From the NCBI GenBank assembly GCA_022747635.1, contig JAKTNV010000004.1:86541052-86605051 (forward strand): a DNA stretch of 64,000 nucleotides, read 5' to 3'. Below, piece by piece: positions 32,631 to 45,559 of this stretch (position 1 is its first letter; each line of letters starts with the position of its first letter). Source of the DNA: Hetaerina americana. Its lineage: Eukaryota; Arthropoda; Insecta; Odonata; Calopterygidae. Position numbers and translations under genes: made by a program. A model generated the notes under the pieces. That model did no database searches, was not told the DNA's origin, and saw nothing but the letters and a program-made list of their open reading frames with translations.

Positions 32631-35424
32631 AATTTAAAACGATTTTATATATAATATTATAAGACTCCATGATTTCATTTTGTTCATAACCTTTATTTCA
32701 ACTCGAGAATAAGTACCTATCATCGTCAAGGTAATAATTGAACTATCACTGGATATTGGAATGCCGAATGCATCGACCCTTGCTGAAGGGGTTGTCTGGA
32801 ACTGATGGCATTACACTGTTCGGCGAGAAAATTATATGGACATCAAAGGAAATGGGTTGAATTACAATGTATACCATTCCTTGAATACAGTTTAAATACG
32901 ATATTTAGGACGTGTCGGATATGTTAAACTAGATACGATTTTTTACAAAACTGTACCACTAGAAAGTGAACATCTGAGGAGGAAAGGGATTAAACATAAG
33001 CCAATGCTTAAATATTATTATTAGACGTCCCTTGATTATCATCAATACCTTCAAAATACCCTGCAATTCACCATGAAGGCGTGTAGAGTGTGGTGTAAAG
33101 GCACCAGTAATACATGCATAAATATTAGCCCACACATTCATTACAGAAGATCCCACAGACCAAAAAGAAAATAGAGGATTTCACTCTAGGTAGAAGACAA
33201 CTTTGTAAAGCAAGATCAGGAAGAAGTCTGTCTTGTAAAGCATGATATGGGGGGATTTCAATATCTGAAGGTAAATAAGATGGAAATACATAAAAAATAA
33301 AGTATTTAAATTCAATCAACTGCACTAAGATGAAAAAAGTACGAAAAGGCAAGATTTGTAAATAGCTAATAAGCATTAACTTAGGATAAAAGCAGTTAAG
33401 TGCAATGCAACCTTACATTAGAATTTAAGAGAAAGATTACAATTAGGGAACACCATTTTCTACGGAATCTGACATACGTACATGATATATGCGTCGACGG
33501 TCATTATAAGGATCCTATTGGCCACGATACGGGGTCACGGAACTTTTAAATCTTCAGACGCACCCGCCACTTCATACAAGCGTCGTTATATTCATGTTAT
33601 ATCATAGCATCGCTCGAAAAATAAGGCTCGTGGCGAGAAGAGTCATCCAATGAAGATTGGCAATGGTAGAATGCATTTCACCCATTCAGGCGCAAAGCAG
33701 GTCCTCACCTTGGAAATTAATAAAGTTTCGCACAAGTAGTCGTTCATTGGTTGGAACGATGGCTATCTTCACAAGGACGATCTGATGAAATGTATTAGGT
33801 ATTGCCCCCAGGTGTACCTAAATTGAATATGGTGCCATGTGATAACCCTACTGGCTTGAGAATGACCTCGTGGCTTTGCTAAAAATTCTCCACTGACGGC
33901 ATGAAACTTTGAAAAATGTATGATGATAATAGAGGGTTTATGCGTAATTCGGTGGATAATGATAGGTTATAATAAAAAAATCATTTCTTTTATTTGATCA
34001 TTAAATTCAAATAGCAGTTGAAACTTATGCCGTATGAGTATCGCTTGAAAGAGGATTTGAATACCCAAATATGTACTAGACATTAGCTAATCTGTAAAAA
34101 TACTCGTGCTCATACATATATACATGGCCATATACATAATGCAATAATTGGTGTTTGAATGAGTTACTAAGCCTAAATCATCAAGTTAATCTTTGTGGAC
34201 GCTTGGGTTGGATTTTTTAATGATTACGTTCCGTGCGAAGGAAGAATGAGCAACTGGACCCTTCTATGACGGTGTGTCTATCTCCTCTATTTAATCCCGG
34301 TGTTCGAGACAACCAATATAATCTCGTGCCATAATAATTGCCTCTGTGTCGAGAGAAGACTTAAGGTGGCTTGTTCTTGTCAACAATCTTTGCTGTCTTC
34401 GTGAATCAAGGGGCTTTATAGACTTTAAATAGGCTATTAAAATTCGAACACAGTCAGGGACAGTTTTAACAAGATAGAAGGGACCGAAGATCATACAGCT
34501 TGAAAAAGTCATTTTTCGCTAAACCCGCAACTTGCTCTAGTGATAATTCCCTTGGTGCCACTATAAACTCAAGTATCTTGACCCTTAATTAAGGGTTGGG
34601 TGTTGTCTCCTCTCTCCAAGATTCAGAAAGATTCCAAGCTGATTCCTCTGGGACATCCATAACGCTGATTCTCATCTAGCAGAAATCTCTCAATGGTAAC
34701 ACATGCCCGAATGAACTTTGATAAAACATTCTGTGTAATTCACGACTCCGTATTTGCGATCATTCGACCCTCGTATACGTTTTTCCGGGATATTAGAACG
34801 GTCTGTTATAATAACAGGGTTTAACTCTTGCACTGATTGTTGTGAATTCCAAATTTTCTCCTCCCACGCAATTTTCAACGTGGATTTGAAAAAAATGGCG
34901 AAAACGTAATCCTCATTTGTGATCCCAATGACCCAGTTTTGATCCGTCCTTTTACAGTTAAAAAACTTTTAAAATTCAGAAGTCGATTTCTTAATTTTAT
35001 AAAAAATTCCACCAGAAATGGTCAATGTCTTAGTCTACTCTTGCCATTCGGACATGTGGTAGCGAATGAACCATTTTAAACTCGCACCCCTGGATTGCTA
35101 TACTCGAAACCCGCTACTCTTTCACCACAGTTTCTCCTCTCATTTATACGACGGCAAATTCAGTCGGACGAGTGGTCTTTTTCAAATGAAAAATACATCC
35201 CTCGCAGCCAGCGAGTAACTAACACGGCTTCTGGACCATTGCCGACGTGATTATAAGACAGAGTCTACCATTTACTTTCACTCCCTCGCCTTCTCTCCGA
35301 GTCTCTCTCCATGTGCGACATTAAACAAAACCGACTTAATCGACCCCTTCCCTTTAAGTTATATTAATGTATATAAATATACAGATACACACATACATAC
35401 ACACATATATTAGATGTCACATCC
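32631..35424. other. Unannotated AT-rich DNA
   Basis: No gene, RNA or repeat family is recognised in this 2.8-kb stretch. Open frames of up to about 83 codons have no domain content. Confidence 0.4.
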
Positions 35425-36587
35425 CTTCATCCATTCTTTCCCCACTCAGAAGGCCTCTTCGCGCTCCAATACTACCTCTCCCAACGCCCTGAGCCACACA
35501 TACCCAGCACTGATTTTCTCCTCAGCCTTTCCGAGTTCATCCTCACCCGTAACTCCTTCTCCTTTAACGATGAATTATTCTTGCAAATCTAGTGTTGTGC
35601 TATGGGCAGCAGGTACAGTCCTTCCTATGCAAACCAATTTCTTGGTCCCGCAGAGAAAAAATCCTGTTAAAACAACCCCTGAAACCTCTATTGTGGCTCA
35701 GATATATAGACGGTATTTTCCTTCTGTGGCCACATGGTACTGATTCCCTGAAAATTTTCATTTCCGACCTCAATGCTTCGTCCTCTATCTCCTTCAATTC
35801 TACGGTTTCCTCCTCCCAAATCATCTTCCTAGATGTAAACGTATTCTTAATGGACCAAAAATGTCATACTTCTGTACTTAAAAAACCGACCAATAAACAA
35901 CAATACTTACATTATTACAGTTGCCACCCTTATCACACAAAAAGCTCCATTCTTTAATCCCTATCCATAAGAGGACACAGAATTTGCAATGACCCCGACT
36001 CCCTTGATTATTTCCTCTCAAATCTACACTATTCCATCCTCCAACGAGGTTATTCTGAATCCATCCTAGACAAATGAATCCGAAGACATGCTTACACTCC
36101 AAAACCTTCCTCCACCGCAGAAACCCACCCTCGTCCAATTTCCACCATATATTTCCCTGGCCTGAGATTAATTCTAAAAGACATCTACCCTAACCTCAAA
36201 AACCATAACTCCACTACCAACTTATTTCCCAAATGTCTCTCCGTTACCTTAAAATGCCACGCCAACTTATCAGATCTCCTCAAATCAACCAATCCACTCC
36301 TGAAATCTCCGCCCCGTCCCAAAACCACTCCCATGCCCTGCCATAAACCTAAATGCAAAACGTGTTATTTTCAAAACCCGAATCCCATCCCTCTTCTTCC
36401 TGCTTTTTGACTCTCTTCCACCAGTCCCCTACTCCTCATGTACCTCCAGCAATATAGTTTATCTTTTGACAGTGTACCACACCCCTCAATATTAGAATCA
36501 ATAACCACCGGGCCTCATTCAAGAATACTTCCCTGAGTGGTACGTTCCCAATCCCCAAACACAACACTTCCTTTGATAAATGCTTAG
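35425..36587 (+). pseudogene. Penelope-like element: RT and GIY-YIG remnants
   Basis: Translation across shifting frames gives the order expected of a Penelope-like reverse transcriptase. Near 35443 it reads HSEGLFALQYYLSQ, then FLLSLSEFILTRNSFSFND, the motif CAMGSRYSPSYANQFLG, WLRYIDGIFLLW (35694-35729) and SSCHPYHTKSSIL-like and ILQRGYSESILDK-like blocks. Next come the CHKPKCKTC cysteine block and the start of the GIY-YIG endonuclease (SCTSSNIVYLLT near 36433, INNHRASFKN near 36497). The RT motif-C Asp pair reads Asp-Gly (second Asp changed at 35712-35714). Several stops and at least three frameshifts are present. It is a 5'-truncated, long-dead copy. A decayed mariner begins directly after it. 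Confidence 0.85.
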
Positions 36588-37437
36588 ATCAAATTGGTGA
36601 ACGATTTGGTGCGGGCAAATCGCTGTTTAACCGTTAGGGAGATAGAGGAAATTAACATTAGTTTTGGATTCTGTCAGGCAATTTTGACAGACATTTTGGG
36701 CATTACGCGCGTCGTATCAAAATTCGCCCGGCAAGCACTGACTGATAAATAGAGACAAAAACGTTGGACATTTGTCAGGAACTCCTGGATCGGGCCAATG
36801 CCGATCCAGAGTTTCTTAAAACCATCGTAACCGGGGACAAAACCCGGGTTTACGGTTATGATGTTGAGACAAAGGCTCCATGTTCTCAATGGAAAGTTCC
36901 TCATTCTCCGCGACCAAAGTACAGGTATGCTTGCATGTCCCGGTCCAATGTGAAGGTCATGCTGGTGTGTTTCTTCGATTGGCAAGGGCTGATTCATTAC
37001 GAATACGTCCCTCAAGGACGTCAAACCGTCAACAAAGATGTCTACTAAAAGGTTATGAAGAGGCTGAGGGTCACAGTGAGCCGAAAGAGGCCGGACATGT
37101 GGAGAAAAAATGCATGGCGTATCCACCACGATGACGCGCCGGCTCACATGGCGCTGTTTGTGACAGAATGTTTCGCCAGAACCGGAACTTCCGTGGTCCC
37201 ACAGGCACTTATGTCTCCAGACGTGGCGCTATCAGACCTTTTTTATTTCCAAAGTTAAAATCAACCTTGAAAGGACGCCGATACGACTCTATCGAACTAA
37301 TTGTACGGCAGACCTGAAGAGGATCCGTCTGCCAAGATATGTACTTCGAGGGCGACAAATTCGATTAAGCTCTATTCTACGAGATAAACAAGTTATAAAA
37401 TCAGTCCTATCTTTTTTTGATTACACCTTGTATAGAT
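36588..37437 (+). pseudogene. Decayed mariner transposase, DD34D type
   Basis: The remnant starts inside the first half of the transposase: VNDLVRANRCLTVREIEEIN, then a frameshift. The catalytic domain follows: TGDKTRVYGYD (first Asp kept), HHDDAPAH (second Asp) and SPDVALSD (third Asp, 34 residues after the second). A stop interrupts at 37046. The C-terminal region is largely lost, but GDKFD-like coding and a TTTTGATTACACCTTG terminal-repeat-like end near 37420-37435 remain. It abuts the Penelope-like fragment, suggesting insertion into that element or a joint deletion. Confidence 0.8.
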
Positions 37438-38640
37438 TTTTAAAATATAGAAACAGAGGGTTCTATTTCGAAGAGATTTATATGTATACACAAAAACACA
37501 TGAATGCATATTTATACACTTTTTTTTGTCTCGCCGGTAAGCGGGGTCCGTTTTAAAGTCGGATAAGTACGCGCAATTCGACTGGCCGACAAAAGCAAAT
37601 TTACGGTCGCATTGAGAGACAAAGAGAGAAAGCGGGGAGGAGGATAATGGGAAACGGTAGCGTGGGGAAAATGGACATGGACACACACACACACAAACAC
37701 ATGGAAGTAGGAGGAGGACCCGAAAACGCACCCATTCGTCCAACGTTCTCGCGAGCGATAACAAACGCGAAACAACGCCCGCGGAGTCCTCCATCCCACA
37801 CCTCTTTCCCTCCGATCCCATCCTCTTTAAAATCAAAACGAATAAAGAAAACCGGAAATAAACGAAAAAAATGGCCCTTCGGACCACATGCTCGCTCTCG
37901 TTCGCTTTGCTTGCTTGCTTGCTCCTGCTGCGATTTTAGCTTAATTAAACCCCCTACTTAACGCCCTTCTCCTGCGACACCACCACCCTATTCCTCCCCC
38001 CCCCCCTTCACATCCCCCCGCGAACAGCGCGTGCAGAAGCGAAGCAAAGCCGCCGAACAATAGTATTAAATTATTTGCATCAATTTTCATTATCCTGGCG
38101 GCTGTGCTCGGATGGCTCCGATGATGGCGGATGATTAATAGAATTAATTAATGCTCCGCTTAAAAATATGTGACCGAGGGCGTGGGCTTTGTCGCATTCA
38201 GAGAGGGAGGTGGGAGTGGGCTCGGCCGCCGCTGTGTCGTCGAGTGTCGGCGTTGGCGTGAGTGTGTATTGGAGAGGATTGGTGGGTGGGTGGTTAGTAA
38301 GGATTTCGAGAAGGAGGGAGGGAGGGTGCGGAATTGGGGGAGGGGATGGTTCGGGTTTGGATGCAATGAGAGTGAGATGTGGGCTGAGGGAGGGCGAGTT
38401 GGGTGAGGGCGGCGGATGTACGTAACCTAAGGAAAGGAACGAGGCACAAATGCTTTCCCCCCGGCGGTCTTGTCGGGGTGAATATCGGTCGCGACCCTCC
38501 TTCCCACATCCCTCCTCCCCACCCTGTCGCTCAAATGACACATTGTTTTAAGGGTGGTGACAAAGGTGTATTTGGGGGTTGTAATCTTGGGAGGTAGAGA
38601 AGGGTGGAGTCGGGGAGGGAAGAGCAGTTTGAAGGGATTG
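37438..38640. other. Unannotated DNA with GC-rich low-complexity block
   Basis: About 37600-38640 is GC-rich with alternating C-rich and G-rich runs and a short (CA)n at 37680. Overlapping frames on both strands up to 164 codons reflect composition. No gene is supported. Confidence 0.4.
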
Positions 38641-38904
38641 AATTATTTTTGTATAATCACACCTGAGATATCGTTCTATGTTATTAAGTAATTAATAAAA
38701 CGGAATGAATTGATATTTGAGGAGGAAATTTCTTAAAACATACACATACAAACGTATAACTAAGGGTTAATGATCTGAATAATTATATATATATAATTAC
38801 AAATATAATTATACATTATAATTATTTATATATTTATATAAATTTATATGTATTATAATTATATACATATGGTTAGAAAAATTGTATTTAAAAAAATTAA
38901 TAAA

Positions 38905-38975
38905 AATGAAAATTACTCACTTTAATATTTCGGTGGTCCCAGCCACTTCTATCATAGTACGAAGAGTTACAGCGT
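38905..38975 (-). repeat. Hammerhead-like stem-loop repeat R3
   Basis: On the minus strand GAAGTGGCTGGGACCACCGA is followed by AAT, with a stem GTGGC/ACCAC ahead of GAAA and an AGTGAG downstream. The layout and sequence resemble R1 and R2. AT-rich simple sequence lies beside it. Confidence 0.5.
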
Positions 38976-39064
38976 GATAAAAAATATTATTCCTTTTTTA
39001 AAATATATTTAACTGCGAGCGTATATATATTGAATATATATGTATACATATATAATAAAACAGG

Positions 39065-39150
39065 TATCACATAACACATAGAGGGGACTCGTATTGTAGA
39101 CTGAGCTTTCGGCCTACTCCGAGGCCTTCTTCAAGCAAGAGTCGTAAAAA
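39065..39150 (-). repeat. Hammerhead-like stem-loop repeat R4
   Basis: On the minus strand TTGAAGA is followed by A, the stem GGCCT/AGGCC and GAAAGCTC. Outer segments GACTC and GAGTC could form a further stem. The first core base is U where hammerheads have C. (TA)n tracts lie on both sides. Confidence 0.55.
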
Positions 39151-39159
39151 ATATATCTA

Positions 39160-39160
39160 C

Positions 39161-39200
<40 letters not shown>

Positions 39201-39270
39201 TGACATTTATAATATATATATATATATCTTATACATAATATATATTATAATGTATTACATATAGTATATA
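39160..39270. repeat. TA-rich simple sequence
   Basis: TA runs, broken by short non-TA segments. Confidence 0.8.
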
Positions 39271-40184
39271 TACGTAAGAGGATAAACAGAATAAAAGGCA
39301 CCTCGCCCATAGTGTCATTTAACTGTTTATTTAAACAGGTGATAAAAAATAGTGAAAAGATTGTCGTGAAACTCACTAAATAGCTTATGAGCATAATAAT
39401 TTGACCTCTTGGGAAAATTCTGATGAAGGCAATATGATCGTCGAAGCGAATATTGTCTTTGCCTTTTAAACGTATTCTAAATGTTTAATTTTGTCTTCTG
39501 TCATATTATATAGCCGCTCGCTCTAAATTTTTCGAGTGGATATACTCGTATATAGTTATTTATTTCTATATCTTGTTTTCATTGTAAGTATATTTTCATT
39601 AAATGTTTTTGAAAATATGTTTGTGATATTTTTTTATTTTTCGACGGGAATCGTGAGACGTTATTAACTCCGTTCAACCTGCGATACACTCCCCGCGCTA
39701 TACGACCGAATTCGTTCTTTTATTGACCCTTCATTAAACTTTATACTCTCATGCATTAAATTTTACTGTTTTGTGTAAATGTGTGGCAAAAAGAAGTAAT
39801 GAAAAAATCACGATTTAAATTAAAAGTGATGTTCACTGATAACTATACAGATAATGCAATTAAACAAATAACTGTAATCTATATAACATCATGTGCTCTT
39901 TCAAATAATTTATAAAATATTTGTTTAGAATTTCATTTCTCTTCAGGAGTTGAATGGCTGTGGAATGAATCGATTTCTTGTAGTTTTAATTGACTTCGAT
40001 GCTGATTTCTTCCTAGCCTCTGTCTCTTTCTCAGGCTTCATTTATTTAAATTACGAGCAGAACAGGAAGCTCGAGCGGATTCGTTTTTCATGAAGATAAT
40101 TTTAGTAATAGCCTACAGTGTTAGGGTTGGTTTTTAATGGCTCCTCGAGCGAAACGCAGCTGTAATCGTCAGCTCTGACAAATG
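39271..40184. other. Unannotated DNA, possible hammerhead-like motif
   Basis: CTGATGA at 39420-39426 is followed by AGGCAATATGATCGTCGAAG. It has the core heptamer but only a weak stem, and it may be a chance match or a decayed R repeat. I recognise nothing else. Confidence 0.35.
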
Positions 40185-40445
40185 CGGCACAACATATCCT
40201 TAAATCCTGTCCCAAATGTTACGCTAATTCGTTTTAACGCTAAATACTTCTTTCAACCCTTAATTCCATCCGAAATGCCCATTATTTCCTTTACTCTACC
40301 TCGCTTTTCCTTCATTATCCCCTGTACAACTAAGTACGCCATGTATTACCGTCTTCAGCATTCCACTACCTCTGAGTTTCTCCTGCACCCCTTTGTCTCG
40401 CCTTCATCAAATGTATCCCAATACCAGTCTCTCATTCTCTGATAT
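40185..40445 (-). pseudogene. RTE-like C-terminal fragment
   Basis: The minus-strand translation contains EVVECWRR-like, GIMKEKRGRVKEIMGISDGI and KKYLALKR blocks, in the order of the last 50 residues of copy 1 (MLKTVIEGR, GKGRNRIGMLDGMKGGRKY). It is diverged and frameshifted. Confidence 0.65.
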
Positions 40446-41087
40446 AATCAGAACTTAGCTTATTTATGGCCTTAGCATTTCAAAAATATTGACATTTGGG
40501 ACTGCAACTCGGAATGGGGCTAATGGGGTCTTGGGCGTCTTTTTATTGGGCGTTTTAATTTATTTGTATATTCATAAATTTTTAATATTCCCACTTTCGT
40601 TTTGAACGTTTATCCTTGGAAATTCCCGTACCCAAAGGTTTTGCAATTTAAAATTCACTTATGACAAACTCACCAACTCGTCACGCCTTGCCTCGCCTCA
40701 TCCGTCCCCGCTTATCATTGCATTAATCCTGGCGTTAACTTTCCATTTATTTCGCCGATTGCCTGACGTATCCGGTGTGGCAAGGTGGACACTGCAGCTG
40801 ATACTAATCGGCCCTCCTCCGATTGCGCTCTAGTTCGTACTAAACGTTTTGATCATATAAACGTACGTCGTACTTATTACGAATCCGCTTCCCACTATGT
40901 CATTTTTTTCCCGAAACCCTTTTGCGTGTGGTGTTATAAATGAGTGATCCCTTATGGTATTTGAATGTGAAAGAGGGCGGGGAATATGAGTGGGAACTTA
41001 TTCTTCTTCGTGCGGAAAAGGTGGGTTAACTTTCGAATTGAAAAAAAACATGCACACGAGTGTCCTATACATGCATGTAAACATAGA

Positions 41088-41090
<3 letters not shown>
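40446..41090. other. Unannotated DNA
   Basis: Nothing recognised. Confidence 0.4.

Positions 41091-41143
<53 letters not shown>
41091..41143. repeat. (TA)n microsatellite
   Basis: About 26 TA units. Confidence 0.9.
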
Positions 41144-41145
<2 letters not shown>

Positions 41146-41756
41146 CAGACACGCGAAAATGAAACACAAGAAAAAAAGCGCCCACATTTATGACGATAGT
41201 TTTTACATACTATACGAGTAAAAGCACTATTATCCCATTTAACGAAGAATTTTACGTATTATATTTATATATTCACAATAACTACACTCTGAAAAATGGA
41301 ATACACATTAGATACCCAAGGGGAACTTGTTAAGGGGTTAACACGTATTTAATAGGCATATGATGCATGCTCAGGACGATTCATTTGCATTTTATAATTT
41401 CTATATAACTTTATAGTGCGCTAATTGTGTACACATACAAAAATAAAAAGAAAAAAAATGTTCAGCGACGTAGTAATTAATCAACATATTTTTTAGGTCT
41501 TCGATGATCTTTCTTAGAGGTTCATTGATGAGTAATACCTTAAGTTTTAATATAGTGTACGAAAAAAAAGATCCTGTTTTAATATAAGTTGCAATATTAT
41601 TTCATCATTTGTAGCAACAAGTGGCCAGTTGAAAGATTATTTTCTTAATTAATAGAGTGCTTTATCCATAAAAAATTGAAATTTTCAACATTAGCACCGA
41701 CTAATAATTTTCAAGATAAAAATTTTGAAAACGAGAGCAACTTAACTGAGTTTATA
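41144..41756. other. Unannotated AT-rich DNA
   Basis: Nothing recognised. Confidence 0.4.
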
Positions 41757-41759
41757 TAC

Positions 41760-41832
<73 letters not shown>
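41757..41832. repeat. (TA)n microsatellite
   Basis: About 35 TA units directly upstream of SINE-A. Confidence 0.9.
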
Positions 41833-41833
<1 letters not shown>

Positions 41834-42075
41834 CTGCTGATCAGAGGGTCCCGGGTTCGATTTCCGGGCAAGACACACTGGGCACCTGCAGCTCCACCCA
41901 AGCTAAAGTGATTTTTCGGGTACCAGGTCTTCCTGGGAAACCATAACCGGCACAGGGAAAGGAACTGGCCCCCCTACCCTGATGTGTGCATTTTCGTTTG
42001 CCGTATAGGGCTTAGTACTGGGTGATCTCTACCATCACCTACTAAACCGACCTTCGGGTTGATTACTGTGTTTAT

Positions 42076-42080
<5 letters not shown>
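41833..42080 (+). repeat. tRNA-derived SINE, family A
   Basis: The copy starts in the (TA)n tract inside the tRNA-like head, with box B GGGTTCGATTTCC. The body includes GCTCCACCCAAG, CGGGTACCAGGTCTTCCTGG, CGGCACAGG and CTCTACCATCACC, and it ends AAACCGACCTTCGGGTTGAT. The minus-strand copy at 53073-53360 has the same order and keeps the whole head. Another (TA)n tract follows. Confidence 0.85.

Positions 42081-42134
<54 letters not shown>
42081..42134. repeat. (TA)n microsatellite
   Basis: About 26 TA units between two SINE-A tails. Confidence 0.9.
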
Positions 42135-42138
<4 letters not shown>

Positions 42139-42175
42139 CCGACCTTCAGGTTGATTAATGTGTTTATGGTTTTAT
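42139..42175 (+). repeat. SINE-A tail fragment
   Basis: CCGACCTTCAGGTTGATTAA and TGTGTTTATGG repeat the end of the SINE just upstream. It may be a second severely 5'-truncated insertion or a duplication across the microsatellite. Confidence 0.7.
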
Positions 42176-42289
42176 AAATAAATTATATAAATGAATAAAT
42201 ATAAAGATGATTTCGTCGAAGTAACACGGAAGTGTATTGTTTGTTACTATCCAAGTTTATGTATATATATACATATATATAATTTTTGG

Positions 42290-42445
42290 ACGGTACAATA
42301 GAACACAAAATAGTAACACTTAAAAGGACACTCACATGGTAAATTGTTTAAGTTTTCGGCCTTCTTCGAGGATTGCTTCAAGTATTATTCAATGCTCTAT
42401 TGTGCCGTTCAAATATTATACTGCTCGTGTGAGTGTTTCCGTATA

Positions 42446-42449
<4 letters not shown>
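42290..42449 (-). repeat. Hammerhead-like stem-loop repeat R5
   Basis: On the minus strand CTCGAAGAAGGCCGAAAACT (about 42352-42371) is followed by GTGAGTGTCC and a TTTTGTGTTC block, as in the other R repeats. Stem II is very short. A plus-strand GTGTGAGTGTTTCC at about 42427 may be half of a facing copy next to the (TA)n tract. Confidence 0.5.

Positions 42450-42536
<87 letters not shown>
42450..42536. repeat. (TA)n microsatellite
   Basis: About 43 TA units. Confidence 0.9.
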
Positions 42537-42541
<5 letters not shown>

Positions 42542-43474
42542 TATTCCATACTTTAAATATTTCGCTGTAAAAAGTCGTCCCTTTTAAAGCAATAAGGCTT
42601 ATCTTTTCGAGGCTGACTTATCGAGCACATTTCGCGCGTTTGTGAGCTCCGCGGCACAGAAAGCATGCAAGATATTTTAATATTTTTATGGAGAATTTGA
42701 AGTTGCGCCTGAATTCCAAAGTTGCTCATTTTCGAATATAAAAATATTAATACATAGAGATTTACTATGAGTTCGAAATTTTTCGATAGTGGGGAACTGT
42801 CATACGTAAAACCACCTGGAAATATTCTAATATTCGGAAATTCTAGGTAACGACTTTGGACCAATCTGACGTTCATCGGGTAATAATAAGTAAATAATAT
42901 CATTTTATGGAATTGAACTAAAATTTAATCTTCCTACAGCTTTAAGATTGGGAATTAAATGTTACTGAAGAACATACGTCCTTCATACCGTCCCATTTTT
43001 CACGTAATGGTCTTCAAATTGCCAGTAATTAGTCCTCTTAACGCAATTTTATAGCGCCTTTCCAAACATTAGTACAATGATTATGACAATTGCTTTCGCT
43101 GTTTGTTGCGATGCATAAACAAGATCGTACAAACTTAGCCTCGAGCATACATGTGCTTTTATGAAGGAGATCATATGAAGCATGCCTAAAGTCGGGTGTC
43201 TAGACAGCTAGGTGAATCCATTCATTCACAAATTAGCACATTTCCAATAAACCTCGTTTGTTAAACGGGAAATAAATAGATTGCCCAATAATCCGCGTTG
43301 AAAACATTAATACATTTTAAATATGGATGATATATCAAATTTCAAATATGGATGTATTTCGTGCCATATGCCAGGATATTTAACCTAGATATTTTTGTAT
43401 ATACCCGCTTGCTGTAAAGTTGCTTAGGATTGAAACCTTACGGATGAAACTATTTACCAAATCCTACCGAGCAG
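42537..43474. other. Unannotated AT-rich DNA
   Basis: A 116-codon minus-strand frame (42553-42903) has no recognisable domain. Nothing else is seen. Confidence 0.4.
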
Positions 43475-43560
43475 TCAAGAGACCTGGTATTCGAACCTCG
43501 GTCGAAACAAAAGATTCTGCACAACGCGTTTTCCACTCGCATGCGTATGCCAACTTACAA
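43475..43560 (-). repeat. tRNA-like SINE fragment
   Basis: On the minus strand GAGGTTCGAATACCAGG fits a box B. The rest of the cloverleaf cannot be drawn, so it is treated as a SINE remnant. Confidence 0.4.
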
Positions 43561-43639
43561 CTCTGAGGGCAGGAGTGTACAATTATCTGCTTCGAGTTTC
43601 CCGCATTGGTATTATGTATCTATGTAGCCCTATGATCGT

Positions 43640-44560
43640 CAAATCATAATGATCAATCTCCTGCTCCCTAATCCTTCTCTATTCTCTCTCCTCTGTGCCA
43701 ATGAGATTATACGTTCCACGCCCTCCTTCCTTCCCTCAGCCACCCTCCCCCCTCGTCCTATCTCGTCTCCATCTCCGTTACAAAGAGGGATAGAGGCGGT
43801 TCCCCCGATTACACAAACACCCACACACACAGCTATACGAACACACTCAAAAGTGCGAGACACATCCGACTACCTTCTTCTTCCTCCCAATCTCCCTTTC
43901 CCGTTTTCTCCTCGAGAGAAAACCTGGACCCTTTTCAGTCTCCTCCACCTCCCCCCCCTTCACACCCCCGCCCACGCCCATTCCACCCTTCCTACCTCCC
44001 TCCCTGCTCCACAACCACGTAGCACCAGGGATGGAGGTGTGGAGGCTGCGGAGGGTGGGTGAGGGAAGGTGGGGCGAGTGTTCCGAGGGGGTGCAGGGGG
44101 GGGTGGGTGTGAGGCTCCTGGGTGGGTGGGGTGGAGGTTTAGAGATTACCCTCCCCTCCTGGCCTTCCTATCGATCTGCTGGGCAAACCCTCCCCTCCCC
44201 CCCCCCACCTCCCTCCACCGTTCTACCCGCCCCCCACCCCACTCTCTCCGCCGCCCCTTCCCCCCTTACCGAAACGGACCCTTAAAAACCCTCACTCCCG
44301 AGCGCCCTACCCACAATCCCTCTCTCCAAGAGTCCCCCTCCTTTATGTCCCCATCTCCACACCCTCTCCACCCCCCTATTCCCCTACTCCACCCCTCGGC
44401 TTTCCATCTGTTCGGCCCGCTTCATCCCATTTCGCCCGCCTCTTCCATCTCCCCCATTCTATCTCCCTCTCTCTCTCTCTCCCTCTCTCTTTCTCTCCCT
44501 TCCCACTCTTTCCTCTCCTCGACCACCTCTCGTGCGGTGTAGGGAAACTCTTCATCCCCG
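43640..44560. other. GC-rich low-complexity block
   Basis: C-rich runs at both ends flank a G-rich segment at about 44030-44145 that could form quadruplex structures. A (CT)n run lies at about 44462-44505. Long frames on both strands are compositional; no gene is supported. Confidence 0.5.
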
Positions 44561-45559
44561 TGGAGGAGTTAAAGCCATGACTTGGGGTTTTTAGCATTCC
44601 GAGATCCTCTGGGGGTATTTTATAGATATAATAGGATCCTAATTCCTTCGCTTCATGAACGGGGGCGAGTTCGTGGAAGAGTCGACTGTCGGTCGCCCCC
44701 TCAGTTGTTTCGCCCTTCGGGGGCTCGACGGAGCGGAAACCGAGGCTAAACTCCACACTCCGCCGATGTGCATTGTGGGGTGTGTGACTTGACTGTTCAG
44801 TGGCTCCCGTGTTCGAAGGGTAAAATTCGGCGCTCTGTGAGCATTGAGGGTTTTGTTTCGACGCGACTGCGAAATGGTTGGCGACAATTTTTTTCTCTCT
44901 GACCGGGAAAGATCCTCAAAAATTCTCCCGCACTCCCTCTGGGTCGAATCCGGGATTGCAATGAGTGACCCTTGGTAAAGGCTCGCCTCTGACAAACCTG
45001 GAATTTTGATTCGCCATAGAGAGCGCCAACAATAGAGGATTAGGATTCTAACTTCATCTATGCTATTGCCTTAGGCTTAGAAATCGTTACATTTTGGAAT
45101 GAACAGGCAATGCATTTGTACTTTCCCGCACCACAATTTATTAACATTGTGCTAGTTCGGCTGAGTCTATCAGACCCGATACCTTAATTACTTACTATTC
45201 TGGTTTAATATTTCGTGATTAATTTTGACTACAGTCTATAGCATTGCAAGAGTCAATTAAAATTTATTTAACCGGAATTTTTATGATTGTTTTATTCCTA
45301 ATAAATATATATTTTATGTTAATAATATTTTCTACAAATTCTCAACGAGGGAACCTCGACAGCTAACTTTAAAAATCAACAGTTTACCATAACAACAGCA
45401 TGGAAAAAATCAGACAAGTGCATAATGCTCAGTGTTTTCAATGTTTTAAGAATTAATGCTGTTTAAAAACAAGACCGTGGGAACAGCTAATAAATCTCTT
45501 AGCTACCTCTAACAGAGCCTATTTATCCTTCCCTCTGAGCCCAAAGCTGTGTATTGTGT
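44561..45559. other. Unannotated DNA
   Basis: Minus-strand frames at 44376-44756 and 44639-44995 have near-normal composition but no domain I recognise. Without comparison to other genomes they cannot be called. Confidence 0.35.

Noticed and set aside
44069..44542. 157-aa Pro/Ser-rich frame
   Set aside because: It lies in C-rich and (CT)n simple sequence with no domain or alternative support.
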